Assembly (NCBI GenBank): GCA_016235665.1
Contig: JACRJI010000012.1
Location: 1-64,000 of the forward strand
DNA: 64,000 nt
Direction: 5' to 3'
DNA from: a candidate division TA06 bacterium
GTDB lineage: Bacteria > Edwardsbacteria > AC1 > EtOH8
Part shown: piece after piece, positions 1 through 6,684 of the stretch
How the letters are laid out: every line of letters begins with the position of its first letter
Numbering within the stretch: the stretch's first letter is position 1
The notes under the pieces: model-generated
Databases searched by the model: none
What the model was told of the DNA's origin: nothing
Seen by the model: only the letters and a program-made list of their open reading frames with translations
Position numbers and translations under genes: made by a program

Positions 1-1
1 C

Positions 2-958
2 GAAGTATCACTACGACTTTACGAAAATGACCCGTTTTGGGAAGAAAGTCATAATGATAAGATATCTTTGCCACGCCTTGTGTATCAAGGGGTTTTGCTT
101 ATTGAAGGCGGGGTCTGCTACCAAATAGTCCATACGGATTACCTGAACAGCCCCAGAGTGATGACTGATGCCAGCGGGGCGGTGGTGTGGAGGCAGGATT
201 ACCTGGCCTTTGGCGCCGATTATGGCACGGCTGCCACCGGAAACACGCATAAGTTTACAGGGCATATAAAGGACGATGCCACCGGGCAGTACTATGCCAA
301 GGCCAGGTATTTTACTACGGGGTTGGGAAGATGGAGCCAGCCCGAGCCGCTGTTGCAGGGGGTACCGGACGATGCATTTCTTAATAAACCTCAGTTGTTA
401 AACCCTTATATTTATTGCGAAAATAATCCTTTAAAATATATTGATCGAAATGGAAAATGGAGCGATCCAGCCAATGCTGATCAATTTATTGAAGCAGCAC
501 GTAATTTTCTAGATGTTCCCTATGGGCATGGGCAATTTCCAGACAAAGTTGATTGTACTGGACTTGTGTTTGGGGCATTAACAACACTTGATGATAATGG
601 TATTTCTACTGAGTTAATTGACAATTGGAATACGATTGGAAACTCACCAAGGGATCAAAGCATGGCGAAAGGTATTTATGATGAAGCTAAAAGCGGTAAA
701 AGTAATTTATCTTTTATAAATAATATTTCTGATGCAAAGCCTGGAGATTTATTAGTACAAGATAAACCAAAAGGGAGTGGCCATGTTGAAATTATCACGG
801 GAATTAAAGATAATAAAATTACATCGATTTCTGCAAGTTCGAATAAAAATACAATGAAGGTAGTTGAAAGAAAACCGTTTAACCCCTGGGATCCAAAAGG
901 ATGGTGGAAGAAAGAACATGGTGGTACACCTAAAATTGTTAGAATAAATGAGAAATAG
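2..958 (+). CDS. RHS protein C-terminal end with NlpC/P60-like toxin tip (5' cut by window edge)
   Basis: The frame is open from base 2, so the N-terminal part lies outside the window or is missing. From residue ~44 (base 131) it enters the RHS-associated core, with DYLNSPR, ATGQYYAKARYF, GRWSQPEPL and NNPLKYID. The core normally ends in DPxG; here it reads DRNG (residues ~149-152). The last ~165 residues switch to AT-rich codons and look like an NlpC/P60 cysteine peptidase: VDCTG with candidate nucleophile Cys185 and SGHVEI with candidate His261. Such tips are delivered toxins that cut peptidoglycan peptides. The next gene, 12 bp on, is a lipoprotein and the likely immunity partner. Bases 1-130 do not resemble the other RHS copies and may be a junction. 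The RHS and peptidase calls are family recognition; toxicity is inferred. Confidence 0.8.
   Translation, partial: EVSLRLYENDPFWEESHNDKISLPRLVYQGVLLIEGGVCYQIVHTDYLNSPRVMTDASGAVVWRQDYLAFGADYGTAATGNTHKFTGHIKDDATGQYYAKARYFTTGLGRWSQPEPLLQGVPDDAFLNKPQLLNPYIYCENNPLKYIDRNGKWSDPANADQFIEAARNFLDVPYGHGQFPDKVDCTGLVFGALTTLDDNGISTELIDNWNTIGNSPRDQSMAKGIYDEAKSGKSNLSFINNISDAKPGDLLVQDKPKGSGHVEIITGIKDNKITSISASSNKNTMKVVERKPFNPWDPKGWWKKEHGGTPKIVRINEK
131..445 (+). repeat. RHS core repeat, copy 1 of 3
   Basis: This GC-rich segment matches 3021-3332 and 4998-5312 almost base for base over long runs; a shared stretch begins cagccccagag. Similarity stops at the toxin tip, where composition drops sharply. Such conserved cores let recombination swap tips. 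Confidence 0.85.
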
Positions 959-970
959 AAGGAGATGCAT

Positions 971-1882
971 ATGAATAGGGTAAAATATTTATTACCAATA
1001 ATTTTACTGTTGCTTATTACATATGGATGTAATAAAAATACAACAATAAAAGAAAGTTATAAGGAGAGTATAGTAATTACTGGTGATAATGGTTCTGGGT
1101 ATGGTCAATTGTTATGGTCGGATGATGAAATGGGACAACCTGTAGGACCTGTAAGTTTTGATATAAACGGTAATAGAATATTTATTATTGATAATTTAAA
1201 TGAACGAATTAACATATATGACACAAATGGTGTATTTCATAAATCACTTAAGTTGATGGACTATATGAGAATTAATGATATAGCTGTCGGAAATGGTAAA
1301 TATTACCTAAGATACGATAATCGCATTTTGGTTTTTGACAATCAAAATGATTTACTCGATAGTATAAAATTTAAAAAAACAGGCAGTATATCATTATTAG
1401 AATTATTAGCAAATGGTAATATCATTACACAAAATCCAGAAAATAGAGGTGAAATTGTAGGTATTGTTGATCATAAGATATTACCAATAAAGACGAATGT
1501 AGATTATTTTGTTGAGACAAGGGGGATCTATTATCTGCCGTATACTGTAAGACATAATATTTACCAACCTGACAGTTTAGTTTATTCAACAATAACCGAT
1601 GATAAAATTAATATTAAATCGATAGGTAAAGTTACGGATGTTATAGGTATTGATTCCGCCAATAATATATATGCAGTTATTGGTAATGATAGTATTGATT
1701 ACAATAAAATAGTAATAATAAATCCAAAAGGTATCGTGCTTAATGAGATTAACATACCTTACGATTATGTCGGACATTCTACTTGTGCACGTTCCTTTAG
1801 GGTAACACAACAAGGGGATATTTATATATTACGTGGATGGAAAAAAGAAAAATATAAACTATATAGATATTGTAAAAAATAA
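971..1882 (+). CDS. Lipoprotein with propeller-like repeats, candidate immunity protein for RHS tip 1
   Basis: The 303-residue product starts with a lipoprotein signal (hydrophobic run, then ITYGC with lipid-attachment Cys20). The rest has NHL/six-bladed-propeller-like segments such as GNRIFIIDNLNERINIYD and NRILVFDN. The ATG at 971 is chosen over 965 because aaggag at 959-964 lies 6 bases before it. The gene is AT-rich like the tip before it and unlike the RHS core. Its position 12 bp after a peptidoglycan-peptidase-like tip, and its export to the periplasmic face, suit an immunity protein acting where the toxin acts. It could instead be a passenger lipoprotein. Confidence 0.65.
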   Translation: MNRVKYLLPIILLLLITYGCNKNTTIKESYKESIVITGDNGSGYGQLLWSDDEMGQPVGPVSFDINGNRIFIIDNLNERINIYDTNGVFHKSLKLMDYMRINDIAVGNGKYYLRYDNRILVFDNQNDLLDSIKFKKTGSISLLELLANGNIITQNPENRGEIVGIVDHKILPIKTNVDYFVETRGIYYLPYTVRHNIYQPDSLVYSTITDDKINIKSIGKVTDVIGIDSANNIYAVIGNDSIDYNKIVIINPKGIVLNEINIPYDYVGHSTCARSFRVTQQGDIYILRGWKKEKYKLYRYCKK

Positions 1883-1982
1883 AAACTGCGCACTCTAGAA
1901 GAACTACGAGAACATCTACATCGCCCTGGACACCGACCAGAAGTTCGGCTCGGGGGCCTCCTGGCTGCCGGATGACATCAAG

Positions 1983-3824
1983 GTGAGGGTCACCGCCGAC
2001 AACGCCTGGGAACGGTGCATAGTCATCTACGACGAGCAGAACTTTGGCATCTGCACGGCGGAAGGGTTCAGATTGGAGAAACTGGAGACCGCCGACGGCA
2101 AAAAGATGAAGGTGAACTACACCAGCGGAAGGAACTCCAAAGCCATCATCAAAGTGCCGGTGGCGCTTTTGGGCAACCCGGAGAAGGTCCGGTTCGTGAT
2201 AGTAAGCACCATGCCGGGGGCGGCCAGTTACAAGATCTCCACGGCCTGCGACGTCCTGCCGGGGGGCAAAAAGAGCATAGACAGCCAGCTTTTGACGGCC
2301 TATAACGAGTACACCATGCCGCTGGCCCCGGGCGCGGTGCGGAGCACCACCACCACCGAGGGCTATTTGTACGACAACGACGGGAATTTGATGGCCGACC
2401 TGGACGGGGAGAAGAACATCACCAAGCGGTATGTGTATGGCCCTTCGACTGGGCTCAGGGCAGGCTTAGGCGGCAAGCATTTGGCAATGCAGATCAACAA
2501 CACCGGCTACGGGCCGTACAGCAACGCCTGCGATGATACCGCCAACATCAGCATAGGAGGCGACTCCTCGCCCCTGACCTTTAACTTTACCACGGACAAG
2601 CAACAGGGGGCATTTGCCCTTCAGGTGAACGTGGGCAACCCCAGCGGAGTGGGCTGTAATGCCGGTAACTTTGGGCTTTACAACCAGGGTATAGAGGTGG
2701 AAAGCGCCAACTACGGGTATGTGCATATCTGGGTAAAACCACTTACCGCCGGTTCCTGGATGACCTTCCACGTATGGGACATAAAATATGGCGACTGGAA
2801 GACGCTTAAGGGCGACAAGGACGGGGACATGTATTACGAGGCGGACCAGGATATGGCGGTGGGGCAGTGGAACGAACTGTGGCTTAAGCTGGATAACAAT
2901 AACCGGGAATGGACGGGAACCACAGTAAGATCGTTCAGCATGCATGCCAGCAACAATGCTTCGTTCATAATTGACGGGGTGTATACCTGTTCCAGGGATT
3001 GGAAGACGTTTTATTATAGTTGTGACTACCTGAACAGCCCCAGAGTGATGACGGATGCCAGCGGGGCAGTCGTTTGGAGGCAAGATTATCTGGCTTTTGG
3101 CGCCGATTATGGCACGGCTGCTACCGGAAACAGCCACAAGTTTACCGGGCACATACAAGATGGTGCCACCGGGCAGTACTATGCCAAGGCCCGGTATTTT
3201 ACTACGCAGCTTGGCCGGTGGAGCCAGCCGGAACCGTTGTTGCAGGGGGTACCGGATGAAAACTATTTAGAGTATCCACAGATGTTGAACCCTTATGTTT
3301 ATAGTCTTAACAATCCTTTAAAATATATTGACCCAGACGGCAATCAGGTATTTGATAAAGTTGAAGACTTACAAAAAGCAGGTGAGGCGGCGGTAAATAA
3401 CCCTGCACTTGTCAGAAATGAAAAAACAGGAGACACCTACTGCAATACAGCTGTACAACAAATTGCTAAAGTTGGTGGTGTTGAAGACTACGCGGGCAAT
3501 GCGAATGTTATTGCGAATAAACTATCAGATCCTAAATTTGCTACAGAAGTCAGTGATGCAACTGCTGCAGATTATGCGAATAAAGGTGCAGTTGTGATTG
3601 CAGCTGCGCCAGAGAAAACAGGTCGCGGTCATGTGGCCGTGGTGGCACCAACCAAAGAATTGCAATACAGTGGAACTTTTAAGAAATCAGTGCCGTTAAT
3701 CTTTAATGTGGGTGCAAAAAATAAATTAGTTAAAGTATCTGAAGGGTTTCGCTCGAAAAACCAACCTAAGTATTACATAAGAAACGTTGATAAGAAAAAA
3801 GTTGATGAAAGAAAGGATCAATAA
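1983..3824 (+). CDS. RHS orphan tip 2 with Cys-His amidase-like toxin domain, N-terminally truncated
   Basis: The frame is open from 1899 after a stop at 1896, but no start has a ribosome site. The GTG at 1983 is merely the first start codon and the residue numbers here count from it. The beginning (NYENIYIALDTDQKFGSG) reads like the inside of a larger protein, so this is probably a displaced RHS end. A carbohydrate-binding-like segment (~170-340) is shared with tip 3. The RHS core follows from ~347 and ends in a canonical DPDG (450-453). The tip (454-613) has YCNTAV (Cys487) and GRGHVAVVAP (His550), the arrangement of CHAP/NlpC-like amidases. The stop overlaps the next start (TAATG), so toxin and downstream lipoprotein are translationally coupled. 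Amidase activity is inferred from the Cys/His motifs. Confidence 0.65.
   Translation: MRVTADNAWERCIVIYDEQNFGICTAEGFRLEKLETADGKKMKVNYTSGRNSKAIIKVPVALLGNPEKVRFVIVSTMPGAASYKISTACDVLPGGKKSIDSQLLTAYNEYTMPLAPGAVRSTTTTEGYLYDNDGNLMADLDGEKNITKRYVYGPSTGLRAGLGGKHLAMQINNTGYGPYSNACDDTANISIGGDSSPLTFNFTTDKQQGAFALQVNVGNPSGVGCNAGNFGLYNQGIEVESANYGYVHIWVKPLTAGSWMTFHVWDIKYGDWKTLKGDKDGDMYYEADQDMAVGQWNELWLKLDNNNREWTGTTVRSFSMHASNNASFIIDGVYTCSRDWKTFYYSCDYLNSPRVMTDASGAVVWRQDYLAFGADYGTAATGNSHKFTGHIQDGATGQYYAKARYFTTQLGRWSQPEPLLQGVPDENYLEYPQMLNPYVYSLNNPLKYIDPDGNQVFDKVEDLQKAGEAAVNNPALVRNEKTGDTYCNTAVQQIAKVGGVEDYAGNANVIANKLSDPKFATEVSDATAADYANKGAVVIAAAPEKTGRGHVAVVAPTKELQYSGTFKKSVPLIFNVGAKNKLVKVSEGFRSKNQPKYYIRNVDKKKVDERKDQ
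3021..3332 (+). repeat. RHS core repeat, copy 2 of 3
   Basis: Near-identical to 131-445 and 4998-5312. Upstream similarity to copy 3 continues further: 2491-3020 matches 4482-4997 (shared gatcaacaacaccggctacg), while copy 1 lacks that part. Confidence 0.85.
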
Positions 3825-4366
3825 TGAAAAAATATATTACTATCATTTTATTGAGCATTTTATTGATAGGATGTGCTCAAAGCAATAAGCCCAGTATTTA
3901 TATACGTGGCTTAAAGGGGGATATATCCATATATAAAAATGGTGACTATATTGTTAAATATGGTGATTCAACGTCAGTTTTAAAAAATGTTAGAACATTT
4001 TTATGGTTTAATGAAGAACCTTATTTTGCACTTGATGATGGAAGAATAATGAGATGGAATGTTTTGGTGGCTGATAATTCATATAATTTGCAAAAAGTGT
4101 GGGATAAATTATATTTTATTCAACAACACGGTTCTGGTGCGGAATGGGAAGAAACATCTTTGCATATTATATCCCAAGATGGAAATATTAACCAAATAAT
4201 GTTACGAAAAGGTAAAGAACCTATAAGTACTGAAAATATTGGTGTATTTAACGAAGGTTATATAGTTGAGTATTCATATGATAAATTTGGTATTGCAGAT
4301 ACTTTTGGGCAAATAATATCTCTTTATGCATGGCCCAAAAAAGTTACTGGGAAAAGCGATAAATAA
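3824..4366 (+). CDS. Small lipoprotein, candidate immunity protein for RHS tip 2
   Basis: The 180-residue protein has a lipoprotein signal (MKKYITIILLSILLIGC, Cys17). I recognise no domain after it; the body is rich in Lys, Tyr and Trp and predicted soluble. Its ATG overlaps the stop of the toxin frame by one base, the tight coupling expected of a toxin-immunity pair. Lipid anchoring would place it in the periplasm, where an amidase toxin would strike. A terminator follows at once, so the pair forms a unit. The role is inferred from position and localisation. Confidence 0.6.
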   Translation: MKKYITIILLSILLIGCAQSNKPSIYIRGLKGDISIYKNGDYIVKYGDSTSVLKNVRTFLWFNEEPYFALDDGRIMRWNVLVADNSYNLQKVWDKLYFIQQHGSGAEWEETSLHIISQDGNINQIMLRKGKEPISTENIGVFNEGYIVEYSYDKFGIADTFGQIISLYAWPKKVTGKSDK

Positions 4367-4372
4367 TACTTT

Positions 4373-4395
4373 GCCCCGCTCCATGCGGGGCTTTC
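4373..4395 (+). terminator. Rho-independent terminator after tip 2 pair
   Basis: Stem gccccgc (4373-4379) pairs with gcggggc (4385-4391) across a 5-base loop, followed by a short T run. Confidence 0.75.
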
Positions 4396-4613
4396 ACTAA
4401 TCGCTCTTTGCGTTCTCATTAAAACAAGGAAATGGTCAAGCGGTATCTGTATACTCCCGGAGGCAAGAGCCTGTCGAGGGGCAGATCAACAACACCGGCT
4501 ACGGGCCGTACAGCAACGCCTGCGACGATACTGCCAACTTCTTCCGGGGCGGAGACAGCTCACCCATCTCTCTGGCGATAGAAACTACCGACAAACAACA
4601 GGGCGCGGCCTCG

Positions 4614-5900
4614 GTGCAGGTGAACGTGGACGCTTCGGGCTACGGCAACTTTGCCTTCCCGGACCAGGGAATATACTTCTCGGCCGGCAACTACCGCTGG
4701 GTTCACATCTGGGTAAAGCCTCTTACCGAAGGCTCGTGGGTCAGCTTCCATTGCTGGGACAGCACCAAGGCCGGCTGGCGTGACATGAACGGAGACAAGA
4801 ACGGGGACAAGCTGTTTGCCGCCAATGAAGACCTTCAGCTTAACCAGTGGAACGAGCTGTGGGTAGACCTGGATAAGAATATTCAGGGCTACACCGGCGG
4901 CACGGTAAGGGGCGTGCACATGCACGCCAGCCCCGGGGCGGTGATCAGGTTTGACGGGATATATACCTGCTCCCGCAACTGGAGCACGTATTACTACCAT
5001 ACGGATTATCTCAACAGCCCCAGAGCAATGACAGACCAAAGTGGGGCGGTGGTGTGGCGGCAGGACTATCTTGCTTTTGGCGCCGATTACAGCTTAAGCG
5101 CCACCGGCAATACCCATAAGTTTACGGGGCATATAAAGGACAATGCCACGGGGCAGTATTATGCCAAGGCCAGGTATTTTACCACGGGTTTGGGCCGCTG
5201 GAGCCAGCCTGAGCCATTGTTGAAGGGGGTGCCAGGAAAAGGGTTGTTAACTACACCACAGCTATTGAACCCGTATGTGTACTGTAATAACAACCCGCTC
5301 AAGTACACAGATCCCGACGGGAAGTGGATTGCCCCCGTACTTGGTGCAGCAATAGTTGGCATAGGTATTGACTATGCGATGCAATGGCGTGCATCAGGTA
5401 AATCTTTTAGTGAATATTATAAGAGCGGTGAATATAGTACAAAAAGGGCGGCAATAATTGGTGGTTCGAGTTCTGTAGTCGCTGGTGCTGGTGCTTTGGC
5501 AGGTGTTGCACAGGGTACATTAGTCGCGAAGGCTTTGTTCGTTGGTTCTGTAGGTGCGGCTACAAGCATTAGTAAACAAGCTGCATTAGGTGAAAACCCA
5601 AGTTCGAAAACTGCCGCAATTTCTGGTGCAACCAGTGCAGCTGGCTATTGTGTCACTTCTGGCGTATCTGCTTTAGCAAATCAAGTGTCACCACCCACTT
5701 TTATAACACAACAGCCGATAGTAAACCCAAATGGTGGTACCGCAGGTTTTGAAAGTGTTTGGAACTCCACTCCAACAACTTCTGTTTTAAATGAAGGCAT
5801 TAAAGCTGCAGGTGATGTCACGGGTGAGGTTATACAGTCCGTTGTCGAACAAACAACAGAGAATAAAAAGAAAGAGGATAATACGGGAGGAGGTCAATAA
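4614..5900 (+). CDS. RHS orphan tip 3 with Gly/Ala-rich hydrophobic toxin tip, truncated and frameshifted at its 5' end
   Basis: The frame is open from 4401; the first start codon is GTG 4614, without a ribosome site. Upstream, codons 4432-4470 in another frame read KRYLYTPGGK, matching the segment before the shared QINNTGYG part, so a frameshift at about 4470-4482 has broken the older gene. From GTG, residues 1-128 hold the carbohydrate-binding-like segment, 129-232 the RHS core, and DPDG sits at 233-236. The tip (237-428) has hydrophobic stretches (IAPVLGAAIVGIGIDYAM and a long Gly/Ala/Val run at ~280-320) with no catalytic motif I can name, which suggests membrane action. The stop overlaps the next start (TAATG); that gene encodes a membrane protein, fitting immunity against a pore-former. 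Confidence 0.6.
   Translation: MQVNVDASGYGNFAFPDQGIYFSAGNYRWVHIWVKPLTEGSWVSFHCWDSTKAGWRDMNGDKNGDKLFAANEDLQLNQWNELWVDLDKNIQGYTGGTVRGVHMHASPGAVIRFDGIYTCSRNWSTYYYHTDYLNSPRAMTDQSGAVVWRQDYLAFGADYSLSATGNTHKFTGHIKDNATGQYYAKARYFTTGLGRWSQPEPLLKGVPGKGLLTTPQLLNPYVYCNNNPLKYTDPDGKWIAPVLGAAIVGIGIDYAMQWRASGKSFSEYYKSGEYSTKRAAIIGGSSSVVAGAGALAGVAQGTLVAKALFVGSVGAATSISKQAALGENPSSKTAAISGATSAAGYCVTSGVSALANQVSPPTFITQQPIVNPNGGTAGFESVWNSTPTTSVLNEGIKAAGDVTGEVIQSVVEQTTENKKKEDNTGGGQ
4998..5312 (+). repeat. RHS core repeat, copy 3 of 3
   Basis: Matches 131-445 and 3021-3332, and is slightly more diverged (for example tatctcaacagccccagag). It ends at codons for NNPLKYTDPDG, where the tip begins. Confidence 0.85.
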
Positions 5901-6310
5901 TGAATATCTATGCTAAAACAAGCGACATTGTACGGTGGAAATATTCTTATCAAATCCTGTATTTTATTGCAGCATTAAATGGTTTGGTAGGTGTGCTATC
6001 AATATTTATTACGTCTGAAATATTGATAACATTAGGAGGAAAATTTGTAATATTTTCTAGTATTTTGTTTGCATTGTTGGCACTATTTATACACAAAAAA
6101 AAGAGCAATGTTGCGGCTTGGATAGCAACCATATGTTGGTCTATTGAGATATTATCTACCATTGTTAGTGTCATATGGCTCAATAAGGAGATCTTTTTTG
6201 TCGGCATATTTATGAAAATATTTATTTTATATTATATCGCTGGTGGAATTGGTGCAGTAAAGCGCATAAGGAACGCCGAGCCTTTGGTGGCAACAGCAAG
6301 TCCGAAATAA
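5900..6310 (+). CDS. Four-helix membrane protein, candidate immunity protein for RHS tip 3
   Basis: The 136-residue, AT-rich gene encodes about four membrane helices (around residues 15-35, 45-67, 73-92 and 98-120) with a Lys-rich loop (HKKKSN). The start codon is fused to the toxin stop (TAATG), and gggaggaggtc provides a strong ribosome site inside the toxin end. A membrane-embedded partner beside a hydrophobic toxin tip resembles immunity to pore-forming effectors. It resembles the AT-rich protein at 40198-40599 in size and helix layout, ending in a similar helix plus basic tail. No family is recognised. Confidence 0.6.
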   Translation: MNIYAKTSDIVRWKYSYQILYFIAALNGLVGVLSIFITSEILITLGGKFVIFSSILFALLALFIHKKKSNVAAWIATICWSIEILSTIVSVIWLNKEIFFVGIFMKIFILYYIAGGIGAVKRIRNAEPLVATASPK

Positions 6311-6337
6311 AAACATAGAGTTAAACTTCAGAAACGC

Positions 6338-6366
6338 AAAACCCCGCTGTAATCAGCGGGGTTTTT
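6338..6366 (+). terminator. Strong terminator after RHS tip 3 pair
   Basis: Twelve-base stem (6338-6349 with 6354-6365) with a 4-base loop and TTTTT. Confidence 0.85.
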
Positions 6367-6384
6367 ATTTGGTATCTCTTTAGG

Positions 6385-6412
6385 CCCGGCTAATAGCCGG
6401 GTTTTCTTTTTT
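6385..6412 (+). terminator. Second, tandem terminator
   Basis: Stem cccggct (6385-6391) pairs with agccggg (6395-6401), followed by ttttctttttt. Two terminators in a row insulate the RHS region from pilM. Confidence 0.75.
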
Positions 6413-6660
6413 AACTGCGGGCGGCCTGTTTTACCTGGCCTACTTTGAGCTTTTCTCTTTCCAGGAAGGTGTCCAAAAACTGTACAATCTGCTTGCGCTC
6501 CTTGGCTGGGAGCTTTTCGAATTGGCTCACCCTGCGCCATAGCCTGTTGTCACGGTTTTTTGGCGTGTGTTCTATTTATCCATTCCCAAAAATTGATCGG
6601 TAGTAATGCCCAGTGCTTTGGCTAATATCTGCAATAGGCTAAAATCAGTTTGACTTACCC
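6411..6660 (-). pseudogene. Remnant of an XRE-family HTH regulator
   Basis: Two pieces on the minus strand fit one regulator. Bases ~6660-6572 translate to LQILAKALGITTDQFLGMDK followed by a stop, the end of an XRE helix-turn-helix domain. Bases 6566-6411, in a different frame, give DNRLWRRVSQFEKLPAKERK and a short charged tail, the usual C-terminal segment of such regulators. A stop plus a frameshift separate them, and the N-terminal part is gone (the pilM promoter and start now occupy that place). Both pieces are too short to score as genes. Confidence 0.6.
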
Positions 6661-6678
6661 CCCAATATTTGCTATATT
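6650..6678 (+). promoter_or_regulatory. Promoter of pilMN, placed for a leaderless mRNA
   Basis: TTGACT (6650-6655), 17 bp, TATATT (6673-6678). Transcription would start at about 6684-6686, at the ATG itself; no ribosome site precedes that ATG. Confidence 0.6.
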
Positions 6679-6684
6679 TACGCT

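Noticed and set aside
1-130. Transposase or other mobile-element remnant at the window start
   Set aside because: Translations in both directions look like repeat-derived sequence and are too short to assign; no terminal inverted repeats can be seen.
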